Notes: generated by a model not told the origin, from the sequence alone. Shown: positions 33,481 through 42,141, counted from the first letter of the stretch. The stretch is DNA of 64,000 bases from Actinomycetes bacterium (GCA_025360585.1 JANYBW010000049.1:90293-154292), one strand, 5' to 3'. Made by a program: numbers and translations.

Positions 33481-34212
33481 TGATACCGGGCGAGGCTGAC
33501 CTCGTCAATGCATTCCACAGCCAACTGGCATGTTTGATCAAACATGGGGTCGTTACATCGGCTCGTGATACCTATATCGCCTTTTATCAAGGAGGAGGCG
33601 TACAGGTGTCGATCGCAAGTTCCTTTGGAGATCCAAAGACGAGCGACCCAGCGACGACTACGTCAAGAACCGGCCTATCGACTACGTCAACCGCAGCGCG
33701 CAGTGTTGCATCCCACGTGACGAGTGCCTCCGCTCCATTGTCGGCATCGACACCAATCACCAGTGCGCAGCCCGGTACCCGTGCTGGAATCGATCAGGAA
33801 TGCGGGGCGGAACTCAGGGTATTGATGATCCAACGAGGCCGCGGATCTGGGCCGCCCGACGTGTCGCACACTCAAGAGTTCGCGACGTGTCGGCAGCGCT
33901 TGCGCGCTCGGCATGCCACGGATTCCGCCGCCATTGCCGTGCGCTGTATTACGGAAGTGACGAACAAATTGTTCCTCATCAAACGCGTGCGTTGATCACG
34001 GCAACGATTGCGCACCCGAAGTCGAATACGGCAACCATCTGTGTGGTGAGCCGTTCACGATGGCGCGGGTTCCTTCTTCGATCTCAACACGAGGCCGCGT
34101 CAGTGAAATAGTCGTCTGCGCCAGTTCGCTATTGCAACGTGCTGAACTCGGTGAGACATACGAAATGTTCTTCGCGCCGGCACTGAACGCGGCAAACTTA
34201 GGTAGCCCATTG

Positions 34213-34230
34213 TTGGCGGACGTCCGCCAA
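34213..34230. repeat. 18-bp perfect palindrome
   Basis: TTGGCGGACGTCCGCCAA, followed after a few bases by another GTCCGCCAA half. The half-site TTGGCGGACG also recurs at the right ends of both elements (near 30526 and 34472), so it may be a shared binding site. Confidence 0.5.
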
Positions 34231-34283
34231 AGCGTCCGCCAATTGGTAGGGAAGAGTGGACGCAACACCCCTGAACGGTAAGT

Positions 34284-34304
34284 TCATTCGGGATTCCCGA
34301 ATGA
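34284..34304. repeat. 21-bp palindrome (10+1+10)
   Basis: TCATTCGGGA-T-TCCCGAATGA, perfect arms. It lies in gene-free sequence ahead of the right end of element 2; it could be an operator or a terminator stem. Confidence 0.5.
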
Positions 34305-34406
34305 GCTACACCAAAAACTCTGTATGGACGGTTCTAGCCTTCTCGCAATGAGCACCGGTTTCGGTGAGCGCGTCGATGTCGGAATGTGCGCGGCGAATCA
34401 TTCTCG

Positions 34407-34532
34407 AAGTGTCCCTACTTGTCCCTACAACGCGTCGAAACTGCATAGAAACAATGGTTTTTGGAGACGTTGGCGGACGCGGATATGCAGATGGCGGCAC
34501 TGCACAGCATGCGGTGGACGTTGGTGGCACAG
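34407..34532 (+). repeat. Conserved right end of element 2 (next to attR2)
   Basis: Homologous to 30460-30585, including paired GTCCCTA boxes at 34411 and 34421. The shared end shows that two related elements inserted at the same site. Confidence 0.65.
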
Positions 34533-34611
34533 CTACACGATTTTCGAGGGCACGTCCGAAATTCAACGCCTAGTGATCGCCCGCGCTATCTCTGGCCTGC
34601 ACATTCCGTAG
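34533..34611 (+). repeat. attR2: third copy of the acyl-CoA dehydrogenase 3' end
   Basis: It encodes exactly the same peptide end as the intact gene, YTIFEGTSEIQRLVIARAIS then GLHIP, although about a dozen bases differ; every change is synonymous, including AGC to TCC for Ser and TGA to TAG. It was therefore once a working gene end, probably the original host 3' end displaced by the elements. Confidence 0.8.
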
Positions 34612-34958
34612 TTGTCACGGCGGTGAGGAGTTTCGACCAGCCTGGGTTTGTCCGCTGTGCACGCAAAAACCCTGACGGTCGTTGCCGTTTCATGCTCCGA
34701 AACGGCTCCGCGGAGCCGTTTCATTTCATGAATCTGTCATCACGGCGGTGTCTTGGCATGCGCGGTGATCCCAGGCAAATTGGTCGAGCGCGATGGGCGC
34801 GTTGTCGTGGTATCGGCCTCGAAGCGATCGGTGCCTGACACAGAAATCCGGAGCACGATTGATGCGGGGGCGATCAAAGACTTCTCTTGATCACCCGCGA
34901 TCAACGCGCGCTTCCTACGTACCGGAGTCTCGGGATCGAAACTCTTTGGTCGCGCGTT
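34612..34958. other. Stretch between attR2 and repeat copy 2
   Basis: No gene recognised. One short frame reads LVERDGRVVVVSASKRSVPD, which might be a remnant of a small antitoxin-like protein, but this is too little to assign. It contains the 24-bp palindrome described separately. Confidence 0.45.
34699..34722. terminator. 24-bp perfect palindrome, terminator-like
   Basis: GAAACGGCTCCG and CGGAGCCGTTTC pair perfectly, with ATTTCAT following. It could be the original terminator of the acyl-CoA dehydrogenase gene, 88 bases past the displaced 3' end. Confidence 0.5.
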
Positions 34959-35111
34959 CATAGAGGGCTCGCCAAAAGGCGACGGGTTCTGGCTGATCTC
35001 GACGAAGCTTGGCGCCGCCCGCGGCCCGAGCGGCCCCGGAGCGCAGCGACGAGAGCGCGAAACTGGATTTTTGTATCGGATTACCTCTCACCTAACGGCG
35101 CGCGTTCTTAG
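34959..35111 (+). repeat. Dispersed MITE-like repeat, copy 2 (153 bp)
   Basis: Same termini and body as copies 1 and 3, but only one GAGCGCAGCGACGAGAGCGC unit. It lies between decayed sequence and a small frame. Confidence 0.8.
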
Positions 35112-35120
35112 AGTAGGCAT

Positions 35121-35267
35121 ATGACGCAAGGGACGCTGATCGCTGAGAGCCTGCGGCGCGGCGCGGCGCTCGAACACCCTGGTATGACAGTGTCGCGCAT
35201 CGTGCGCGTCGGCCCGATCGAAAGCGTGACCAAGGCACAGCCCGATACGTGGACATTCGAACTCTGA
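35121..35267 (+). CDS. Possible 48-residue protein or gene fragment
   Basis: An ATG frame reading MTQGTLIAESLRRGAALEHP and ending KAQPDTWTFEL. It resembles the start of small actinobacterial proteins (TLIAESLRPGA..L..QP..WT), normally about twice as long. It may be truncated. The 400 bases that follow hold no convincing gene; a minus-strand frame there lacks any recognised motif. Confidence 0.35.
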   Translation: MTQGTLIAESLRRGAALEHPGMTVSRIVRVGPIESVTKAQPDTWTFEL

Positions 35268-35671
35268 CCTACGGCTGCCGGGGAACGCGTCGTTGCGGTG
35301 GTGCTGAGCGCGTGTCGCCCGCCGGGCTTGCGAGGCGGCGCTCCAGATCGGTGAACGTGCGGATCAGTTCGGGTGCCTCGAACGCGCGGTTGCGCTGGCC
35401 GACATTGACCTGCCGCGGGCAGGCCCGAGGTGTCGGTCGGCTCCCAACGGCGTTTCATAAGCTTGGACATTGGTCGTCCCTATGTAAGGTTAGTAAATAA
35501 TCTTCGATGAAAAGCGTCCCCCTTTCGCAACGGTGCGTGCTGAGGTATCGAGCGAACGGCGGTAAGTCTGTGGATTTGGCTGAAACTTAACTGTCTGCTG
35601 GGAGAGACCGCGAGACGTTCTTTGTACTCTCTGCTTGGCGTCCAGATGGATGCTCAACGGAGGGAAACCTG
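35268..35671. other. Intergenic stretch before the Calx-beta gene
   Basis: No recognised gene. The last 150 bases are likely the leader of the Calx-beta gene, ending with the ribosome-binding site GGAGGGAAACC directly before the ATG. Confidence 0.5.
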
Positions 35672-37975
35672 ATGACTGTTCGAGTTGAATCACTGGGGGG
35701 TCGGCTTCGATCTCAACGTGTTGCCGCGGTGCTTGTTGCGACATTGTGCGGCGTCGGGGTTATTGCCCATGCGCCCGCTGCGCAAGCTGCTGCTCCGGTC
35801 ATTCTCGGTTTCGCAACAAATTTTGATGTTTCCAATACGACAGACAAGGAATGTGAAGGCTTCGAGGTTGAAATCGAAGACGTCACTCCAAGTCAAATCA
35901 CTTCTACGTGGCCCGGGAACCCGTATGGGTACGCGCAAGCGCCGGTAGCGACGACATTTCCGAATGGGCATCCGGGTGTCGTGATCCGTTACAAAGCGCA
36001 GTACAACGCTGGCGGATGGAACACGAAGACCGCGATCGGTCAGTACAACCACTTCGGTGTACACGTGAATGTCGGGCCTGGCGTGCAGCGATATTCGTGG
36101 TTGTGCGATCTCGGCGGTTCGGGTTCAGGCTCCACCGGCGTGTTGACTCCATACGGCGGCACGACGAGCGACAACTTCTTTACTCACCCAGGCGTTGCCG
36201 CGGTTGTGCCTTCTATCGTTGCGACGCCTACCGGCGAAGTTGTGCAAGCCGTGATTGTTCCCGCGGTCGTGCCCCAGCCCGCCGAACCGCAGTTCCCCGA
36301 TGCGGTCTGGGTTGTGAAGTATCAGGCGTCCACTGCGAATCCGGTTGATCTCGCGCAACTGTTGCCAACGGACCCTGAGGTTCAAGCTGCGATCGCGAAC
36401 TCACAAATTTCGTCGATTGCTGAGTTGTTCCAGCCCGATCCCGGTACGAATCAAGGTATCGAGACTGAGCCGGCCGACCCGATCGAACCGGGCGACCGGG
36501 CGACGGTCACCGTGACCGAGACGTATCCATATACCGGCCCCGTCGATCCGATTGACAACTCGGTCACGTGCAACGAAACCGTCGGAGACCCCAATAACTG
36601 CAGCAACTTCGTGGGCCCGATGACAGCACGACAAATGGTCGCGATCAACCTCGGCACCGGAGTGAATCGCGCCACGCTATCCGTGGCCGTCAAGACCGGC
36701 CCCAACGTCGCATCGGACGGTGGAACGGTCACGAGTACCGGTACCGCGAACGCGTCGCCAGGTGAGATCGATTGCGGTGTATCGTGTTTCGCCTCGGTGG
36801 ACGCGGCAAGCATCGTGCACCTCACTGCAACGCCGAATGCCGGCTATCACCTTCAAGGCTGGGCAGGTGGCTGCAGCGGTGCGTCGGCGACCTGCAATGT
36901 GACCGTGAACGGTCTCACGAGCGTGACTGCGACCTTCATGCCTGATGCCGTCACCGCGTATGTCGCGGACGGCGCAAGTTATGAAGGTCAAGCGACGAAG
37001 ACCCACGCGTTGAAATTCAATGTTGTGCTCTCCGCTGTACGCTCCGCGAGTACCTCGGTGAATTATTCGACGGTCGACGCGACTGCGACTGCCGGTGCTG
37101 ACTACGTTGCGAAAACTGGATCGGTTTCGATTCCGGCAGGAAAGACATCGGCGACCATTTCGATCACGGTCGATGGTGATAATGCAGTTGAAGGACCCGA
37201 ATCGTTTGGGCTCGCGATCAACTCGGTCGCGGGTGCGGCGAGCGGAACAACGCAAGCCACCGCGACGATCCTCGACGACGACACAAGCGTTACTCCGAGC
37301 GTTTCAGTCGGAGACGCGACGCTGGTCGAAGGTAACAGCGGAACGCAACTTGCGGTGTTCCCCGTGACGTTGACTGCGCCGTTGGCGGCCACCACGCCAG
37401 TGCAATACAGCACGCAGAACTTGTCGGCGACCTCGGGTTCGGACTACACGGCGAAGTCGGGAACAGTTTCAATACCGGCTGGAGCGGTGTCGGCCAAGAT
37501 TTCAATCGTCGTAAAGGGTGACAACGTCGCCGAAGGGACGGAGACCTTCAAGCTCAAAGTGACTGGTACCGGTGCGTCGGGTGTCGCTACCGATCGTGAC
37601 AATGCGATCGGCAAGATCATCGACGATGACACCGCAGCGACGGTTGGTGTTTCGGTCGGCGACGCGTCGGTCGTTGAAGGCGACACCGGGCAGAAATCGG
37701 TGACGCTGACTATCACGCTCTCAGCGCCCGCGGCGACGACCACCGCAGTGAAATATCACACCGTCGACGGTACCGCTGTGACTGATGGTGATGCGACGGC
37801 GAAGGCCGGGACCGTAAATATTCTTGCGGGCAAAACGACCGGAGTCATCACTTTGGTTGTCAACGGAGACACCGAAATCGAAACCGACGAGAAACTCACC
37901 GTTGTTATCGATAGTGCTGGAACTGTTGCGCTCGCTCGCCCGACCGGAACACTCACAATCCTTAACGACGATTGA
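35672..37975 (+). CDS. Secreted Calx-beta repeat protein
   Basis: 767 residues with a signal peptide (cleavage near AAQAAAP). The N-terminal half is unassigned. Residues 390-430 form a Bacterial-repeat module (GYHLQGWAGGCSGASATCNV). Three Calx-beta domains follow (from about residues 430, 545 and 660), each with the pattern YSTVDATATAGADYVAKTGS ... IPAGKTSATISITVDGD ... ILDDD. Calx-beta domains bind calcium and occur in surface adhesins. Standalone gene, likely exported to the surface. Confidence 0.83.
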   Translation: MTVRVESLGGRLRSQRVAAVLVATLCGVGVIAHAPAAQAAAPVILGFATNFDVSNTTDKECEGFEVEIEDVTPSQITSTWPGNPYGYAQAPVATTFPNGHPGVVIRYKAQYNAGGWNTKTAIGQYNHFGVHVNVGPGVQRYSWLCDLGGSGSGSTGVLTPYGGTTSDNFFTHPGVAAVVPSIVATPTGEVVQAVIVPAVVPQPAEPQFPDAVWVVKYQASTANPVDLAQLLPTDPEVQAAIANSQISSIAELFQPDPGTNQGIETEPADPIEPGDRATVTVTETYPYTGPVDPIDNSVTCNETVGDPNNCSNFVGPMTARQMVAINLGTGVNRATLSVAVKTGPNVASDGGTVTSTGTANASPGEIDCGVSCFASVDAASIVHLTATPNAGYHLQGWAGGCSGASATCNVTVNGLTSVTATFMPDAVTAYVADGASYEGQATKTHALKFNVVLSAVRSASTSVNYSTVDATATAGADYVAKTGSVSIPAGKTSATISITVDGDNAVEGPESFGLAINSVAGAASGTTQATATILDDDTSVTPSVSVGDATLVEGNSGTQLAVFPVTLTAPLAATTPVQYSTQNLSATSGSDYTAKSGTVSIPAGAVSAKISIVVKGDNVAEGTETFKLKVTGTGASGVATDRDNAIGKIIDDDTAATVGVSVGDASVVEGDTGQKSVTLTITLSAPAATTTAVKYHTVDGTAVTDGDATAKAGTVNILAGKTTGVITLVVNGDTEIETDEKLTVVIDSAGTVALARPTGTLTILNDD

Positions 37976-38057
37976 CATCGGCAGGACTCGTTGAAGTCGG
38001 TGTTCGGGACGGACCTTTGGAGAGAGATCTTTCGGTCCGGAAACGTGCCGCATCTCT

Positions 38058-38619
38058 TCACGCGGAGGTGCGTGTCGCCCACAGCTTGCGCAGCGATGGC
38101 AGTACCCGTTCGTTCAGCGCCGCGATCTGCTCACGAGCCTCAGCCGGCGCGATGCCAGGAAGATGGATCCGAAGGTTGATCGCGTCGGCTCCGCTTGCAT
38201 GCCAGGTTTCGTAGATTCTTTGCGAAAGTTCGTCGGGTCGTTGCCGACGATCGTTTGATCATTTGCGAACTTGTTGTCGCTGCTCGCGATGCCGTCATAC
38301 CCGACTCGACCGGGATGGCGTGCTGCGAGCCACGCAACCTCTTCTGCAAGTTGCGCGATCGGACGCAACGGCAGCAACAGCGGGCAAGCTGCCGCCCAAC
38401 CAGTCGGGTGTGCTTCCAAGATGAACGACGTCATCTGTAATGGGTTGGGAAGGTAGCCAGCGAAGCCGCCATGATGTTCGCTCGTCATCACGCCATCGAA
38501 CGCCCGGCGAGTGCGATTTTGGCTTGCGCGCACAGTTCGCTCGTCATCCTGTTTGCCTCTAGCTCGCTGTGTGGATACAGCCGCAGTGAGGTCGACCCTC
38601 GTGCGAATGGCGCGTTCAT
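38058..38619 (-). pseudogene. Luciferase-like flavin monooxygenase, frameshifted and shortened
   Basis: Three segments in different frames together make an LLM-family protein: a start STSLRLYPHSELEANRMTSE; then FDGVMTSEHHGGFAGYLPNP with LLLPLRPIAQLAEEVAWL; then the C-terminus YETWHASGADAINLRIHLPG and EQIAALNERVLPSLRKL. At least two frameshifts separate them, and the total length (about 190 codons) is well below the usual 300 or more, so the middle is deleted too. Confidence 0.72.
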
Positions 38620-38669
38620 ATTCGCTTGGTTGGGTTCCGCGGGTTCGTCGCCCACAATGCGCTCATCAT

Positions 38670-39527
38670 TCATGAGGCTCTTGATCCTGATGCGTCGGGT
38701 GCGCCACCCGGAGATCCAATCGCGCCCGGAGCGAACGGTGACCATGAACTGGTGTCGACCTGGTTGCCGCCGTCGACATCGAGCAGCACACCAGTGATTG
38801 ATGCCGCTTCGTCGGAGAGCAAGAATGCAACTGCGGCTGCAACATCGCTCGCTTCGGTGAGTCGCCCAAGCAAGATGTTGCGGCCCGCCGCGACCCCATC
38901 ATCGCTGCCCCACATGTCGCGGGTCGCTTCGGTTTTGGTGAGCCCTGGGCTGACAGCGTTCACCCGCACACCCCGCGAACCGAGATCGTTGGCCAGCGTG
39001 CGCGTGAGCGCATTGAGCGCTGATTTCGCGGCTGCATACGCGGCCATCGAGGGTGTCGTCTTGTTTGGCGAGCCACTCGAAATGTTGACGACGGCCCCAC
39101 CACCTTCGGCCAAACCGCCCGCCATCGCTGTCTGTATGAGCGACAAAGCTGGCCAAGTGTTGAGCGACAACGTCGCCATCAAATTGTGTTCGGTCAGATC
39201 GAGCGCGGAACCCACGAACGGTACGCCGCCCACTGTATTGACGAGCAAATCGATTCGCCCGAATGTTGCCACGGCCACCTCGACCAGCAGTGCCGAGACC
39301 TGTGCGTCGGCAGCCGAACCAACACACGCGATGACGTTGAGGCCCTCATCAACAAGGCGCTGTTCTGCGACGCGGAGCCGATCCTCGTTGCGGGCATTGA
39401 TCACGACCGATGCACCCTCAAGCGCGAGGCGACGGGCCGCCGCAGTGCCGATTCCAGGGTGCGACGATGCGCCGGTCACGATCGCGACTTTGCCCACAAA
39501 ACGCTTGCCAAACGAACGCTCGTCCAT
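38670..39527 (-). CDS. Short-chain dehydrogenase/reductase
   Basis: NAD(P)-dependent oxidoreductase. Nucleotide-binding TGASSHPGIGTAAARRLA, NTVGG (usually NNAG), catalytic Ser in VVNISSGS and Y-x3-K in AAYAAAKSALN, then RVNAVSPGLTKTEA. The C-terminal tail after VDGGNQVDTSSW (about 25 residues, rich in Pro, Gly and Ala) exceeds the family norm and may be a run-on into non-coding sequence. MITE-like copy 3 begins 10 bases upstream of the start codon, in the promoter position. Confidence 0.88.
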   Translation of the reverse strand: MDERSFGKRFVGKVAIVTGASSHPGIGTAAARRLALEGASVVINARNEDRLRVAEQRLVDEGLNVIACVGSAADAQVSALLVEVAVATFGRIDLLVNTVGGVPFVGSALDLTEHNLMATLSLNTWPALSLIQTAMAGGLAEGGGAVVNISSGSPNKTTPSMAAYAAAKSALNALTRTLANDLGSRGVRVNAVSPGLTKTEATRDMWGSDDGVAAGRNILLGRLTEASDVAAAVAFLLSDEAASITGVLLDVDGGNQVDTSSWSPFAPGAIGSPGGAPDASGSRAS

Positions 39528-39536
39528 ACAAACCTC

Positions 39537-39689
39537 GTTAGAGGGCGCGCCAAAAGGCGACGGATACTGGCTGATCTCGACGAAGCGCGCCGCCGCCCGT
39601 GGCCCGAGCGGCCCCGGAGCGCAGCGACGAGAGCGCGAAACTGGATTCTTGCATCGGATTACCTTTCACCTATCGGCGCGCGTTCTTAG
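39537..39689 (+). repeat. Dispersed MITE-like repeat, copy 3 (153 bp)
   Basis: Nearly identical to copy 2. It fills the whole gap between two minus-strand genes; its right terminus contains the TAA stop of the SnoaL-like gene. Confidence 0.8.
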
Positions 39690-40150
39690 CTGACTTTTCG
39701 TGGCGTCGGCCATGGCGCGCCGGCGGTCCAGACGAACGTGAGCTCGACTCGGGTGAAGCGCCAGCCCTCAGCCGTTCGTGCGAGCTCGTTGTCGTACCAG
39801 CCTCCGACGTCGGCGTGTTGGCTGTTGTCGGTCGGGTCCGTGATGTGGGTTGCTTGTAAATAGGAGCGAGTATTCGCCCGATCGCCATCAATGTGGATTG
39901 CGTGGTTTGTCGATATGTGGTGCGTGCCGCTGAAAATGGCCATCGCCGCACCTGCCGCGGCCCCGAATGCTCGGCCGGGGAACGAACCTGCCGCGAAGAC
40001 TGCGCTGCCGTCTTCGGTGAACAGCTCACCCATCGCGGACCAATCGGCTGCATCCGCGCAACGGGCGTACTCAATGAGGACATCGCTGATCTGGGCGCGG
40101 TCCACGAGCCAGCGAAGCTGTTCCTGCGGATCGTTCGGGGCTATCTGCAT
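39686..40150 (-). CDS. SnoaL-like / NTF2-fold protein
   Basis: 154 residues with DRAQISDVLIEYARCADAAD, WSAMGELFTEDGSAVF, FSGTHHISTNHAIHIDGDRA and DNELARTAEGWRFTRVELTF, the NTF2-like fold seen in polyketide cyclases and steroid isomerase-like proteins. Its stop codon lies in the terminal repeat of MITE-like copy 3. The downstream SDR is on the same strand, so both may once have been one operon split by the repeat. Confidence 0.75.
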   Translation of the reverse strand: MQIAPNDPQEQLRWLVDRAQISDVLIEYARCADAADWSAMGELFTEDGSAVFAAGSFPGRAFGAAAGAAMAIFSGTHHISTNHAIHIDGDRANTRSYLQATHITDPTDNSQHADVGGWYDNELARTAEGWRFTRVELTFVWTAGAPWPTPRKVS

Positions 40151-40190
40151 TGCTGCCTATGTTCTCAGTTTGTGTGATCGCAGAAGCCGG

Positions 40191-40440
40191 TCAGCTGGCT
40201 GCGAACCAGTTCGCGTGGAATCCGAAGGGAATGCGTTGTGTGACGTGCACGCGCGCTATCGGGCCGGACGCTACTTCGCGGGCGTCGAGCACACAAAGGT
40301 CGGTGCGGTCAGTCGCATCGTCGTACACCGCTTTGAGGAGCCAGCCGTCGTCCACAGCCGTTCCGTTCGGGTCGGGGGGCGAACCCGCTCTCACCGACAT
40401 GGCCAGTTGGTCCGGAGTTCCAGATTTGTCGTTCGTTGCG
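40191..40440 (-). pseudogene. Carotenoid oxygenase C-terminal fragment with frameshift
   Basis: The C-terminal part DDGWLLKAVYDDATDRTDLC, VLDAREVASGPIARVHV and IPFGFHANWF matches the end of RPE65/carotenoid cleavage oxygenases. Just upstream, in another frame, stands IWNSGPTGHVGESGFAPRP, the segment that should precede it. The shift falls at a run of six C (minus strand). The other 400 or so codons are absent. Confidence 0.68.
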
Positions 40441-40671
40441 TCAGTGGCCGATGCGCTGATTGCTCATTTCGCATTCGGCGCTGGCGAATGCGCTTGATCC
40501 CGAGCGTGACCCTGCGCGGCCTGAAGCGGCTGCAACTCGACACTCAGCCGAGTGTTGTCCTTTCCCCACTGAATCGGTGTAAAAATGGGCAACGGTCGTG
40601 TGTGGACAAGTGGTAGCGCCACACCACTAGGCTGAACGCCTGCGCATTTCGCGCGCCTTGAAGGAGTACTC
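40441..40671. other. Intergenic stretch before the lipoprotein gene
   Basis: No gene recognised. The short inverted repeat CACTCAGCCGAGTG lies near 40540. The ribosome-binding site GAAGGAG precedes the lipoprotein ATG. Confidence 0.4.
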
Positions 40672-41517
40672 ATGTCGAATTCGCGATCGTTGGTAATATC
40701 GCTGGCTGCGGGTGCAATGGCACTGGCCGCGTGTGGCTCGAATGCGGCAGCGACGCCAAAAGCCGCGCCAACCACGCAAAAGGCGCCGTCGTCTACAGCC
40801 GCCGCGCACGACATGGCGAAGATGGGCGGCACCGGAACCAAAGTCGACGACCGCGGGTTCTCAAAGCTCGAAAACGGTATGGAGCACGGCCACGCGTTCC
40901 CGTTGCCAATCTCCAAAGCTGATCGCATCAAGCTTGCGCATCAACTCGTGGTCGCTCGCACGACTGCGCTCCGGTACCCGACGGTCAAGGACGCGCTTGC
41001 AGCCGGGCTGCACCGCGCGGGACCGTTTTCGCCGGGCCTCGGGGCCCACTACATCGACTACTCAAGCGCCGGTGGCAACAACGGCAGCCCGATGACCGAT
41101 AAAGACATCGAGCACCCGCTCGCTTGGATCTACGAAGGGACGCATCCAGATTCGCGTGTGGTCGGGCTTTTCTACACGACGAGCAGTGATACTCCTGAAG
41201 GCTTCGCCGGCCCCAACGACACGTGGCACGAGCACCACGATATTTGCATCGTGAACAGTGGAGGCAGCGTCGACACGCCGCTCGGTGCTGATCATTCGGC
41301 AACCAAAGCCGAATGCGATGCTGTAAAGGGCCAGATGCTCAAGCAGACGTCGAAACTGCTGCACGTGTGGGTCGTTCCTGCTTACGAGAGCCCCGAAGGC
41401 GTGTTCTCACATCTCAGCTCTACGGTCACGTGTGATGACGGCTCGTACAACATGATCGCGGACGTTACGAAGGTCGGCACCAAACAGACCCTTTGCATTG
41501 ACGGCAGTGAGGGCTGA
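40672..41517 (+). CDS. Histidine-rich lipoprotein of unknown function
   Basis: 281 residues with lipobox ALAAC near residue 21 and an Ala/Pro/Thr linker. The mature domain has many His and acidic residues (GMEHGHAFPLP, HQLVVARTTALRYP, TWHEHHDICIV) and LHVWVVPAYESPEGVFSHLS, suggesting a metal site. Two or three Cys may be paired. Not recognised as a named family. Standalone between a decayed region and the DUF35-thiolase operon. Confidence 0.65.
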   Translation: MSNSRSLVISLAAGAMALAACGSNAAATPKAAPTTQKAPSSTAAAHDMAKMGGTGTKVDDRGFSKLENGMEHGHAFPLPISKADRIKLAHQLVVARTTALRYPTVKDALAAGLHRAGPFSPGLGAHYIDYSSAGGNNGSPMTDKDIEHPLAWIYEGTHPDSRVVGLFYTTSSDTPEGFAGPNDTWHEHHDICIVNSGGSVDTPLGADHSATKAECDAVKGQMLKQTSKLLHVWVVPAYESPEGVFSHLSSTVTCDDGSYNMIADVTKVGTKQTLCIDGSEG

Positions 41518-41619
41518 AAGCGACGCCCAGCCGTTCGAGAGACGCCCGTTGGTAACGCTCGGCCGCGGAAGCAAGTTTCAATTTGGATGCGATGACCGAT
41601 CCGCTTGTAGGGTTCGGCC

Positions 41620-42027
41620 ATGACCGAAACTGCTGCTCCTGCTCAGGTCCCGCTCGTTGACTATTTGGTACTTGGCGCGGATCCTCACCTCATCGCGAAC
41701 GAATGCACCTCGTGTGGCGCACGATTCTTTGATCGTCGCAACGCATGTGCGGCATGTTTCAAATCCGAATTCAAATCAGTAGCGATCGCGACAGCGGGCT
41801 CGGTCCGCGCCTATACGATCGTGGCCTTCGCCGCTCCGGGCGTGCCGGTTCCGTTTGCGGCAGCGACGATTGATTGTGGCGGCACGAGCGTGCGCGCCAA
41901 TATCGTGAACACTCCAATCGATCCACAACACATCACGCTCGGAATGTCGGTGCAGTTGACCACGTTTCCTATCGGTGCCGACGAAAACGGCACCGAAGCA
42001 ATTGGCTTCGGCTTCGAGCCGGCGTAA
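41620..42027 (+). CDS. DUF35 OB-fold protein with zinc ribbon
   Basis: 135 residues with a rubredoxin-like zinc ribbon, C-x2-C ... C-x2-C in NECTSCGARFFDRRNACAACF (20 shown in part), then an OB-fold. Such proteins pair with thiolase-like enzymes, as in ChsH2/Ltp2 of steroid side-chain degradation. The thiolase gene follows 114 bases later across a 15-bp tandem repeat. Confidence 0.82.
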   Translation: MTETAAPAQVPLVDYLVLGADPHLIANECTSCGARFFDRRNACAACFKSEFKSVAIATAGSVRAYTIVAFAAPGVPVPFAAATIDCGGTSVRANIVNTPIDPQHITLGMSVQLTTFPIGADENGTEAIGFGFEPA

Positions 42028-42070
42028 CGACCTCGCGACGATCGCAACCGCACGTACCAAATTTGCCCGT

Positions 42071-42115
42071 ACTGAATTGTTAGGCACTGAATTGTTAGGC
42101 ACTGAATTGTTACGC
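42071..42115 (+). repeat. 15-bp tandem repeat between the DUF35 and thiolase genes
   Basis: ACTGAATTGTTAGGC three times (the last with one change), plus a diverged partial fourth. It lies in the leader of the thiolase gene. Confidence 0.8.
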
Positions 42116-42141
42116 ACCGAATTTTCACAGGGAGAATGACC

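Larger units (their letters stand above)
33481..34406. other. Decayed stretch of element 2 without recognised gene
   Basis: Several frames of 70-150 codons overlap on both strands. One plus-strand segment (about 34000-34280) reads coherently, for example GNHLCGEPFTMARVPSSIST, but has no start or family. Two small palindromes occur near its end. Likely degraded cargo. Confidence 0.5.

Noticed and set aside
33534..33995. Plus-strand 153-codon frame after the sigma-factor remnant
   Set aside because: Low-complexity Ser/Thr/Ala-rich with no domain; probably non-coding.
34324..34611. Small protein ending in the dehydrogenase C-terminus
   Set aside because: The upstream part is element DNA; the match comes from the displaced gene end, not from a new protein.
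35108..35470. Minus-strand 120-codon frame after MITE-like copy 2
   Set aside because: No recognised motif, Arg/Pro/Thr-rich like a shadow frame; its stop comes from the repeat. A shifted frame reads slightly better but still matches nothing known.
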